A stretch of 64,000 bases of DNA from CAVPKN01 sp963832835 (GTDB lineage: Bacteria; Chlamydiota; Chlamydiia; Chlamydiales; JAAKFR01): positions 62,001-126,000 of the forward strand of contig CAWHVD010000001.1 of NCBI GenBank assembly GCA_963832835.1, in the 5' to 3' direction. Below are positions 10,301 to 17,368 of the stretch, piece by piece. The notes under the pieces were generated by a model that was given only the letters and a program-made list of their open reading frames with translations, was not told the origin of the DNA and did no database searches. Position 1 is the stretch's first letter; every line of letters starts with the position of its first letter. A program made the position numbers and the translations under genes.

Positions 10301-10746
10301 TATCTACTGATTTAGCCGAGGATATTGCCTTTGTCAGAGTCGCATACACTACCCTAAATATCACCGAGGGAGCAACTGCCAACAATCTAGATCTAACAAA
10401 AATGGCTAAAATGTACTTTGCGGTTGGCAGGCACTTTAGTCTAGTGTGGTTTAGAGATCGGCTCGTCTATAAAAAACAAGAAGTGACATGGGATGCACTT
10501 GCACGATTGGCTTTACGAGATGAATTGGATTATTTACAAAAAGCCTTGACGTCCAACCTGTTAAAAGCGAACGGCGCAAATGAAAACGTGGATCAAACGA
10601 TTGAAAATTGGATAGCCAAAAACGCTCAAAGCCTGCTCGGATGGCAAAAAATGCTCGCTACATTGCTAGAGAGTCAAACCGTAGATTATTCCATGTATTT
10701 TGTGGCTCTTCGGAAATTAAACGAAGCTATCAAACAAAGCCTCTAA
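7381..10746 (+). CDS. Large NAD-dependent glutamate dehydrogenase (first copy)
   Basis: The protein has about 1121 residues and belongs to the large bacterial NAD-GDH family (PF05088 type), which oxidises glutamate to 2-oxoglutarate and ammonia with NAD. The catalytic part is seen in RGGLRWSDRHDDFRYEILG, PSGAKGGFIL (the active-site lysine region) and VVAEGGNLGLTQ. It is shorter than the roughly 1600-residue Pseudomonas type because most of the N-terminal regulatory region is missing. I prefer ATG 7381; an in-frame TTG at 7372 lies very close to the AGGA. No operon partner is evident. A second, divergent large GDH lies at 19343-22390. Confidence 0.9.
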   Translation: MHTVEDEKKLESILEQHYDEATAKLLHQKYANSFESSYYGECSLELIAQDLGYIEKLSPTNFLELHYYLPTNAQDNQASSQHLRIYKKDTTIPLSTMLPILGHFGFQVAKDRTYRVQLGAETLWISDFDISSEYNPTALENLRELLHRAFIAICNSSFTSDKLNELILSIELSWEEIVILRAYCKYLQQTNFIYRQSSIETALVNNAGITKNIIALFKAIHDPKTQSQPIDTSLEESILKDLDLVSSLDDDLIIRHIISLIKATMRTNYFQVDENGCAASYLSFKFLSSAIPKLVLPVPLFEIYVYSPRFEGIHLRANKVARGGLRWSDRHDDFRYEILGLMKAQKVKNSVIVPSGAKGGFILKAVPKGATREQIQKEGVACYQLFIRALLELTDNIKEDKTVHPKDVVCLDGDDPYLVVAADKGTATFSDLANSISLEYGFWLGDAFASGGKTGYDHKKMGITARGAWESAKRHFLELGIDSQVQDITVVGIGDMSGDVFGNGLIYSKHLKLVAAFDHRHIFLDPEPNPETSYAERVRLFNLPVSSWEDYNPSLISTGGGVYKRSAKSIPISEQVKKVLGIQNDALMPQDLIRGILKAPVDLLWNGGIGTYVKSTSESHIDVGDKSNDAIRINGNELRCKVVAEGGNLGLTQRGRSEYALNDGLIYTDFIDNSAGVDCSDHEVNLKILLNREVAKGRLTEDERNQVLASLTQDVAALVLRDNYQQAWILSYLKAFSVENSVLYQRYMKELDQLGYLNRKVEFLPDDKIMKERAAAGVGLTTPELAVLLANTKIYIKEELLKSDLVDEPFFAEMITETFPKTINERYLESEHNHILRREIIATLLSNRVVNEMNLLFVYHLQVERGSSVADIVRAYIVASTIFRSQEVEKNIEGIGNKIDVKTIRQWHVYMRNLINLTTRWFLQEKRLKGDIRQIIEHYSASIQKLKTLILDLMTGMTKSFSDDLKKQFSELSLSTDLAEDIAFVRVAYTTLNITEGATANNLDLTKMAKMYFAVGRHFSLVWFRDRLVYKKQEVTWDALARLALRDELDYLQKALTSNLLKANGANENVDQTIENWIAKNAQSLLGWQKMLATLLESQTVDYSMYFVALRKLNEAIKQSL

Positions 10747-10776
10747 CAACCCAGGGGGTTTTTGATTAAAAAGATT

Positions 10777-10835
10777 GTGACTATTCACGAGCCAGCAGAA
10801 TCCTTATTAGGGCAGCCCCAGTTTGTCAAGGACAA
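10777..10835 (+). mobile_element. Repeat family 1, left-end fragment
   Basis: The stretch begins with GTGACTATTCAC and matches the first 50 or so bases of the elements at 29622-29762 and 63314-63382, with a 3-base insertion. No right end (GTGGATAGTCAC) follows, so this copy is truncated. It lies in the 270-base gap between the glutamate dehydrogenase and the PARP/TPR gene, together with a possible promoter. Confidence 0.75.
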
Positions 10836-10929
10836 TGAACTGGATCCCATTTTTGAATCTCTTGAAAGTTTGCTGTATGCACATGCAAGAAACACCCGTG
10901 ACCAATTTAATATTCAGTCTCGCCCGAGC

Positions 10930-10958
10930 TTGCGAGGGGGAAACTGAACACTTACGAT
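10930..10958 (+). promoter_or_regulatory. Possible promoter for the PARP/ankyrin/TPR gene
   Basis: TTGCGA (10930-10935) and TACGAT (10953-10958) are 17 bp apart, each matching four of six bases of the sigma-70 consensus. A ribosome binding site AAGG precedes the ATG at 11017. The support is modest. Confidence 0.3.
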
Positions 10959-11016
10959 ACCCCTAGCTCTTTTTAAGGAAACTCAATAAAGTACTTAGCA
11001 AATCGTTAAGGTACCT

Positions 11017-14000
11017 ATGATTCCATCGAATACCCCCCAAACTCCGTGGCGTGTGAGCCCTGAGGTTTCCGCGCGTCTACAAGTTGTGAGCCCACGCTTT
11101 AAAGCCGCTGTCCTTCTGCCTACAGACCCTGAATCTCAATTTGTTTTAGCTCAATTTATGGCCGACAAGCCTCCCGGTTTTAGCATTACCAAGATCACCT
11201 ATGTTTATAACAGCTCTTTGCAGATGGGCTTTTTAGCACACCTGAGCAATATAGAACATGAGGCCAAGCAGTTTTTGCCCGCATCCCTATCTGCAGAACG
11301 CAAAGAGGTGGTTGAGAACTGGAAAGATCTCACCTCATCCTATTCCCCCTTGCAACTGACAATAGATCAGGAAGAGCAAATCCTCCATCATGCCAAAGTC
11401 GTTCCCACCTGGCATGGCACCTCTGTGCCAAAATCTCAGTCGATTTGCGAGTCGGGCTTTACCTACTTTGGTAAACATACTTATTTTTCCGGTCATGGCT
11501 CGGGTAGTACCGACATTGGCTATTTTGGAAGCGGGATCTACTTTACAGAGAGCGCTCAATACGCCTCGATGTACAGCAAGGGAGCTCTTCTTCTTTCCTG
11601 GGTCTCGATGCGAGAGCCCTATCCTGTGATCAGCGATAAAGCCTACCCCCAAAAATGTAGTGATATGCAGATGCTAGAGGGTAAGGGCGCCTTTCAAAAC
11701 TACGATGCCCACTTCATACCCGTCGCCTCTATCCTCCCCGATGATCCCAATTGCATGGTCTATTACCCTTGTGTTCACAAGCAGCCACCGGCATGGCATG
11801 AGATTGTCGTATTCCAAAAGGCTCAAGCCCTACCTAGCTTTATCGTAGAGATTGGCGTAGACCTTCTTCCCTCTCTTAGGGCTCATAAAGAAATAACTTC
11901 CGCATTTGGACTCTGCGAGACAAAGCCCAATCGAAGCGAGCATAGCTCGTATCCGAGCGAGGAGCACCATTCCCAAATCGGGAAGGGCGACGAGGAGGAT
12001 CGATTGGGCGAAGTCGTAGCCAGTCCAAATGTGGAAGTTATTTCTTTACGAGCCCTTAGCCCCAGCTATACGTTTGCGGGTCTTTATGCTTCTTGCCAAG
12101 CAGGAGATCTGTTCCAAGTCAAGAGCTGGATTCTGGAAGATAAAAAGCGTCTTTTACAAGAGGATGCTCAAGGGGAAAACTGTTTCTTTGCAGCGATCTT
12201 AGGTGGCCAGCTTCCTGTTTTAAAATGGCTTTTAGCTCAAGACCCTACAGTGCTTAAAAAAGAGAGAAAAAATGGCTGGACTCCCATGCATATGGCCGCC
12301 ACGCAAGGTGACGCACCCACTGTCTCTTGGCTCCACAGGCAAGATCCTACAATGATTCATAGCGGTAAACCCACGCCTTTGCAGTGTGCTGCCTTTTCTG
12401 AACAAATCCCTGTGCTCAAACTCTTCTTAGAAGACGTTAAAAAAGATACTTTTCTGATCGAAGAGATACTGAAAAGACCGTGTCCTCTCACCCTGCAGTT
12501 TTTACTGGAAAATGGACTTGATCCTGATCAGGCCAACCGGTTTAAGCAAACGCTTCTACACCTAGCTGCACAAGCTGGGCAGGTGGAGCACATCGAACTG
12601 TTGCTCGATACGGGAGCTAAAATCAATGCCCAAGACTTGTCCAAAAAAACACCCCTTTACCTGGCTGTAGCGCAAGGTCACATTTCTGCCGTTAAGTGTT
12701 TATTGTACAACAAAGCAGATCCTAGCCTTGTCGGCATAGAGGGAGATACCCTCCTCCATGTCGCAGCCTTCTACGGATACACGCCCATTGTAGCCATGCT
12801 TCTCAAATATTCTCTTATCCACTGTGCCGATGATGATGGAAAACAACCCATCCATAAGGCTGTGTGGGGTCATGACAAACCGGATGTGGTAGAGCTCCTG
12901 CTTAATGCAGGAGCTGATCCTAATGCCTCGAATGCTTTTGGATATACTCCTTTGCATTGGGCTGCTAAACATGGTCATGTTGCAAGCGCCCAATTGTTGT
13001 TAAAAGCAGGAGCCTTGCCTGACTTGGCTAATCAGAATCACGATCTTCCCTTTGATCTGGCCGTGCGTTGGGGACAAGATGCCTTTGTTCGCTTCTTTTT
13101 AGGGGTAAAGACCGGTGTGAAGGCCATGGAGCCGGAGCAACTACCCCAAGACATCGAAGGGTATTATTGTAACCAGCTTCTACAGGCCAAAAGAGATGAA
13201 AATTACCAAGAGCAAATCTTTTATCTAGAAAAGCTCAGTGACCTCTATATCCAAAAAAAGCAATGGGTACAAGCCGCTAAAATCCTCAATGGAGCTTTTG
13301 CAATCCTTGAGAGACATGGGGATACTCCTCATCTAAGACAATATCTTCTCGCACGACTCGAGCGCATCGAGGCTCTGTTTTTAGAAAGCAAAGGGTTTAA
13401 AGTTCCTCATCAACATAAAGGGAGTGTGCTCAACTACCGAGAATGGTTGAAGAATGTCCGAGCCCTCTACTTCAAAGAATTTGCAGAGAAAAAGCCCATT
13501 CAAGGCATCCTCCCGTTTCTCACAGCTTCCTATAAAAAGCTTTTAGGCACTCTCATTCTTGATGCTCAAGAACTATTGGGGCCTACTCCCGTAGAGTGGG
13601 CGTGTGTGGGGATGGGCTCTATGGCACGCAATGAGATGTGCCCCTATTCCGATCTGGAGTTTGCCTTTCTCATCGGAAAAAAGAGCGCAGAAAATCTGGG
13701 TTATTTCCGTACTCTTGCAGAACTTGTTGAGCTCAAAAGCATCAACTTAGGGGAGACGGTCTTTCCCCTCTTTGGCAAACTCTTTGATGAAAAATCCCCT
13801 GAGGCAAGCCCTACACCTGGTGGTTTTTCGATGGACTCAGGAGGCAATACCCCGCTCGGCAAACCAGGCTTTTATGAGCTCATCGATACACCAGAAGGGC
13901 TAGCCCAGTACCAGAGCCTTCATTGGATGGAAGCGGATATCATTGTCACCAATGCCCTCTCAAGCGTTTGCTATGTGGCCGGGGACAAAAGACTTTTTGT

Positions 14001-16449
14001 GAGTTACAATCAGGCTAAGCAAGAGCTGCATAGTACAACAGATGGCTTCTTTTCTTTTACAGGAACTCGCTTACGCGAAACACTTGCCCTGAAGCTCCTG
14101 GCAGGTCATCTGCAAGAATTTAAGCCCGATCTTTCCAAAGGCAAACAAGAGACTAACGCTTTTGGCATCAAAAAAGAGCTCTACCGCCCCTTCCAATCTG
14201 TGTTAGGTAGTCTTGCCCTGTTCTGTGGACTTCCAGTGTATTCCTCCTTTGAGATGATTCAGCAGCTCCTCAAAAAGGGATTCCTCTGCCCAGAAGGAGC
14301 CAAAAATTTAACCCAAGCCCTTTCTCAGCTCCTTAGCCTGCGCTTTGAAGCGCACACCTTTTACAACAATGAAGGGGAATTCCTTCTGCATATTGAGCAG
14401 GGAGAGCCCCAAGATCCCCAATACCTGTATCTCGATGAAAAACGCCTTGCCTCTCTCCACGAGATCTACAAGGTGCTGATCCCCTTCCATACCTGTGCCG
14501 AGAAGTTTTTGCGTACCAAGAATTCTAAGTCCTTTAGCAAATCCCTGTTCTACGACAAAAGTCCTCAAATCCAAGGAGCTGATTTTGAGAAAAACCTCCA
14601 ATATGGCCAGGCCCAAGAAGCCCACCAACAAGCCGTCTCTCTGAATCCCAATGATCTCGATGCGCAGTTGAATCTCGGAAGCATAGAACAGAAAATGGCG
14701 CAGTACCAAGAAGCGCTTAAGCGTAACTTGAAGGCCCTTGCATTAGCTCAGGAAAAGCACGGCGAAAACCATCCTGCTGTGGCCACAAGCTACAACAATA
14801 TCGGTGGTGTCTATTACAACCTTGGGGAGAACGGCAAAGCCCTCGAGTTTCACCAAATGGCTTTGAAGATTAGGATACAGGTCTTCGGCGAAAACCATCC
14901 CTCTGTGGCCACAAGCTACAACAATATCGGCATGGTCTATAAAAACCTCGAAGAGTTGGCACAAGCCCTCGAGTTTTTCCAAAAGTGTTTGAAGATTCAG
15001 CTACAGGTCCTGGGCGAAAACCATCCCGATGTGGCCACAAGCTACAACAATATCGGCAGTGTCTATGACAACCTCGGGGAGAACGGCAAAGCCCTCGAGT
15101 TTTACCAAAAGTGTTTGAAGATTGAGCTACAGGTCCTGGGCGAAAAGCACCCTGCTGTGGCCACAAGCTACAACAATATCGGCATGGTCTATTACAACCT
15201 TGGGGAGAACGGCAAAGCCCTCGAGTTTCACCAAATGGCTTTGAAGATTAGGATACAGGTCTTCGGCGAAAACCATCCCGATGTGGCCACAAGCTACAAC
15301 AATATCGGCAGCGTCTATGACAACCTTGGGGAGAACGGCAAAGCCCTCGAGTTTCACCAAAAGGCTTTGAAGATTAGGATACAGGTCTTCGGCGAAAACC
15401 ATCCCGATGTGGCCACAAGCTACAACCATATCGGCAGTGTCTATCAAAACCTTGGGGAGAATGGCAAAGCCCTCGAGTTTCACCAAAAGGCTTTGAAGAT
15501 TAGGATACAGGTCTTCGGCGAAAACCATCCCGATGTGGCCACAAGCTACAACAATATCGGCAGAGTCTATCAAAACCTTGGGGAGAATGGCAAAGCCCTC
15601 GAGTTTCACCAAAAGGCCTTGAAGATTTGGCTACAGGTCCTGGGCGAAAACCATCCCTCTGTGGCCACAAGCTACAACAATATCGGCAGCGTCTATCAAA
15701 ACCTTGGGGAGAATGGCAAAGCCCTCGAGTTTCACCAAAAGGCTTTGAAGATTAGGATACAGGTCTTCGGCGAAAACCATCCCTCTGTGGCCACAAGCTA
15801 CAACAATATCGGCAGCGTCTATGACAATCTTGGGGAGAACGGCAAAGCCCTTGAGTTTCACCACAAGGCCTTGAAGATTTGGCTACAGGTCCTGGGCGAA
15901 AACCATCCCTCTGTGGCCGCAAGCTACAACAATATCGGCAGCGTCTATGACAACCTTGGGGAGAACGGCAAAGCCCTCAAGTTCTTCCAAAAGGCTTTGA
16001 AGATTAGGCTACAGGTCCTGGGTGAAAACCATCCCGATGTGGCCGCAAGCTACAACAATATCGGCATGGACTATAAAAACCTTGGAAAGAACGGCAAAGC
16101 CCTCGAGTTTCACCAAAAGGCTTTGAAGATTAGGCTACAGGTCCCGGGTGAAAACCATCCCGATGTGGCCGCAAGCTACAACAATATCGGCATGGTCTAT
16201 TACAACCTTGGGGAGAACGGCAAAGCCCTCGAGTTCTTCCAAAAGGCTTTGAAGATTTTACTTCTGGCCTACGGTAAAAGTCACCCTAATATTGAAACGG
16301 TATTGAAAAGCCTGATTACCTGTGCGTCTAAGGCATCACCTTCTCGAGTTAAAACTTTACGAGAGGTTTCTGTCCTTTGCATCAAGATTTTGGGGAATCA
16401 GCACCCGCTGACTCAACAGTTGATCCAATTGATTGCCCGAAAAAACTAG
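11017..16449 (+). CDS. PARP-ankyrin-nucleotidyltransferase-TPR protein, likely secreted effector
   Basis: The protein has 1810 residues in several modules. Residues about 125-285 form a PARP-like ADP-ribosyltransferase: His133 in WHGT, Tyr175 in GSGIYF and Glu262 in HEIVVF give an H-Y-E triad, and LPSFIVEI closes the fold. Residues 288-347 come from an inserted palindromic element. Residues about 353-698 are ankyrin repeats (TPLHWAAKHGH and similar). Around 848-900 is a DUF294-like nucleotidyltransferase with GMGSMARNE and SDLEF (Ser868, Asp879, Glu881). Residues 1250-1753 are twelve 42-residue TPR units of the kinesin-light-chain type. ADP-ribosylation plus two eukaryotic-type binding repeats suggests an effector delivered into the host cell. 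No signal peptide is visible. Whether both enzyme domains are active cannot be told from sequence. Confidence 0.85.
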   Translation: MIPSNTPQTPWRVSPEVSARLQVVSPRFKAAVLLPTDPESQFVLAQFMADKPPGFSITKITYVYNSSLQMGFLAHLSNIEHEAKQFLPASLSAERKEVVENWKDLTSSYSPLQLTIDQEEQILHHAKVVPTWHGTSVPKSQSICESGFTYFGKHTYFSGHGSGSTDIGYFGSGIYFTESAQYASMYSKGALLLSWVSMREPYPVISDKAYPQKCSDMQMLEGKGAFQNYDAHFIPVASILPDDPNCMVYYPCVHKQPPAWHEIVVFQKAQALPSFIVEIGVDLLPSLRAHKEITSAFGLCETKPNRSEHSSYPSEEHHSQIGKGDEEDRLGEVVASPNVEVISLRALSPSYTFAGLYASCQAGDLFQVKSWILEDKKRLLQEDAQGENCFFAAILGGQLPVLKWLLAQDPTVLKKERKNGWTPMHMAATQGDAPTVSWLHRQDPTMIHSGKPTPLQCAAFSEQIPVLKLFLEDVKKDTFLIEEILKRPCPLTLQFLLENGLDPDQANRFKQTLLHLAAQAGQVEHIELLLDTGAKINAQDLSKKTPLYLAVAQGHISAVKCLLYNKADPSLVGIEGDTLLHVAAFYGYTPIVAMLLKYSLIHCADDDGKQPIHKAVWGHDKPDVVELLLNAGADPNASNAFGYTPLHWAAKHGHVASAQLLLKAGALPDLANQNHDLPFDLAVRWGQDAFVRFFLGVKTGVKAMEPEQLPQDIEGYYCNQLLQAKRDENYQEQIFYLEKLSDLYIQKKQWVQAAKILNGAFAILERHGDTPHLRQYLLARLERIEALFLESKGFKVPHQHKGSVLNYREWLKNVRALYFKEFAEKKPIQGILPFLTASYKKLLGTLILDAQELLGPTPVEWACVGMGSMARNEMCPYSDLEFAFLIGKKSAENLGYFRTLAELVELKSINLGETVFPLFGKLFDEKSPEASPTPGGFSMDSGGNTPLGKPGFYELIDTPEGLAQYQSLHWMEADIIVTNALSSVCYVAGDKRLFVSYNQAKQELHSTTDGFFSFTGTRLRETLALKLLAGHLQEFKPDLSKGKQETNAFGIKKELYRPFQSVLGSLALFCGLPVYSSFEMIQQLLKKGFLCPEGAKNLTQALSQLLSLRFEAHTFYNNEGEFLLHIEQGEPQDPQYLYLDEKRLASLHEIYKVLIPFHTCAEKFLRTKNSKSFSKSLFYDKSPQIQGADFEKNLQYGQAQEAHQQAVSLNPNDLDAQLNLGSIEQKMAQYQEALKRNLKALALAQEKHGENHPAVATSYNNIGGVYYNLGENGKALEFHQMALKIRIQVFGENHPSVATSYNNIGMVYKNLEELAQALEFFQKCLKIQLQVLGENHPDVATSYNNIGSVYDNLGENGKALEFYQKCLKIELQVLGEKHPAVATSYNNIGMVYYNLGENGKALEFHQMALKIRIQVFGENHPDVATSYNNIGSVYDNLGENGKALEFHQKALKIRIQVFGENHPDVATSYNHIGSVYQNLGENGKALEFHQKALKIRIQVFGENHPDVATSYNNIGRVYQNLGENGKALEFHQKALKIWLQVLGENHPSVATSYNNIGSVYQNLGENGKALEFHQKALKIRIQVFGENHPSVATSYNNIGSVYDNLGENGKALEFHHKALKIWLQVLGENHPSVAASYNNIGSVYDNLGENGKALKFFQKALKIRLQVLGENHPDVAASYNNIGMDYKNLGKNGKALEFHQKALKIRLQVPGENHPDVAASYNNIGMVYYNLGENGKALEFFQKALKILLLAYGKSHPNIETVLKSLITCASKASPSRVKTLREVSVLCIKILGNQHPLTQQLIQLIARKN
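11878..12056. mobile_element. In-frame palindromic element inside the effector gene
   Basis: The left arm starts AGGGCTCATAAAGAAATAAC at 11878 and the right arm ends at 12056 with its reverse complement. The outer arms pair over about 36 bases with two mismatches. Weaker pairing continues inward (CCCAATCG on both arms) to a central TTCCC/GGGAA hairpin. The 179-bp element keeps the reading frame open and adds about 60 residues between the PARP and ankyrin modules, flanked by a repeated Leu-Arg-Ala. This resembles the coding palindromic elements known from Rickettsia. I see no second copy in the window. Confidence 0.75.
14764..16275 (+). repeat. Twelve tandem 126-bp units coding for TPRs
   Basis: Twelve units of exactly 126 bp encode 42-residue TPRs. 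Each begins ENHP or EKHP and contains SYNNIG and GENGKALEF or close variants. The DNA is nearly identical between units, including synonymous positions, which points to recent expansion or gene conversion. The run ends at KSHPNI, where a diverged cap begins. Confidence 0.95.
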
Positions 16450-16620
16450 AGAGACTCAATCTCCTGAGCAGATAGGCCGGTAATTGCCTGGACTTGTTGG
16501 ATACTCATGCCTTGGGATAACATGTTTTGAGCTATTTGGACGGCAGCACCTCCCGCACCTGCGTGAGGTGCTGATTGAGATCTGTTAGGGTTGCAAAGGG
16601 AAATGGGAACGGGTAATATT
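16446..16620 (-). pseudogene. C-terminal remnant of an Rpn/PD-(D/E)XK transposase-family protein
   Basis: Reading the minus strand gives an open stretch ending AQNMLSQGMSIQQVQAITGL, then SAQEIESL and a TAG stop at 16448-16446. This tail pattern (a short helix, then TGLS and EEIE-type residues) is typical of the C-terminus of Rpn-type nuclease/transposase proteins. A stop codon lies just upstream near 16621 and no start or catalytic core is present, so it is a decayed fragment. It abuts the stop codon of the effector gene and fills the gap before the VIT1 gene. Confidence 0.6.
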
Positions 16621-16621
16621 T

Positions 16622-17368
16622 ATGCCTATGTCGAAACATTTTGAAAACCAAGATGCGCTTGCGCACGTGTTAGAAAAAAGAGTCGAGGGAATGGCCTGTG
16701 TCGCAGAGACCCATGGTACCGAAATGTCGGGTCACCTGTCTAATGCTATCGATGCCAGTAAGGAGACTGCCATCGTCATGCTTTTGCTTTGGCTCTTCCT
16801 CTCCTTTTTACGCATCCCCTTTGCATCGGCATTTGTTTCTTTTGTGGCTTTCGGAATGGGATGGTTGGCTTGGAAAACAGGAAGAAGCGGCTGGTTAGGC
16901 TGGATCCGACTCGAGAGACTGCACCGCTTGATTGAACAAGAAAAATATGAAATCGAGCACCATCGGCCTCAAGAGAGAGAGGAACTTGTCGCTCTTTATG
17001 GCGCCAAAGGATTTGAAGGAAAACTTTTAGATGATGTTGTCGATGTCCTCATGGCTGATCAAGATCGATTGCTCAAGGTGATGCTAGAAGAAGAGATGGG
17101 TTTAACCCTCCAAGCCTACGAGCATCCACTTCAGCAAACACTAGGAGCCGCAGTGGGCTGTTTTATAGCTCTTGGAGTGAGCGGCGTTTTGTTTTTTGCA
17201 TTACCCACATATGGCGTGATAATCGCCGTGATCAGCATACTGATGGCAGCAACTGCCCTATCTGCCGCCTACGAGAAAAATAGAGTGTTGCCCGCCATAA
17301 TCTGGAACTTGAGCCTAGGGGCTTTAGCATTTGGGGTTGCTTACTTTCTATTCCTGACATTTTTATGA
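16622..17368 (+). CDS. VIT1/CCC1-family metal transporter
   Basis: The protein has 248 residues. Two hydrophobic segments near residues 50-85 are followed by a long acidic, helical cytoplasmic stretch (EHHRPQEREELVALYGAKGF, LLKVMLEEEMGL), then about three more membrane segments. This is the layout of the VIT1/CCC1 family, which moves Fe(II) or Mn(II), with the acidic loop as the metal-binding domain. A second ATG at 16628 could be the real start. The stop overlaps the ATG of the metal ATPase (ATGA), so the two are translationally coupled and probably act together in metal homeostasis. It corresponds to the position I recall for CT728. Confidence 0.8.
   Translation: MPMSKHFENQDALAHVLEKRVEGMACVAETHGTEMSGHLSNAIDASKETAIVMLLLWLFLSFLRIPFASAFVSFVAFGMGWLAWKTGRSGWLGWIRLERLHRLIEQEKYEIEHHRPQEREELVALYGAKGFEGKLLDDVVDVLMADQDRLLKVMLEEEMGLTLQAYEHPLQQTLGAAVGCFIALGVSGVLFFALPTYGVIIAVISILMAATALSAAYEKNRVLPAIIWNLSLGALAFGVAYFLFLTFL

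Noticed and set aside
10762..10947. Short open frame covering the family 1 fragment
   Set aside because: Its start is the repeat itself and a similar frame at 29622 diverges after the repeat, so the shared peptide is a by-product of the element.
14743..15864. Several long minus-strand open frames opposite the TPR region
   Set aside because: They repeat with the same 126-bp period and mirror the TPR coding units; codon pattern and context favour the plus-strand gene.
14764..16275. Regular repeats considered as a CRISPR array
   Set aside because: The 126-bp period has no short repeat/variable spacer pattern and the whole unit is coding.
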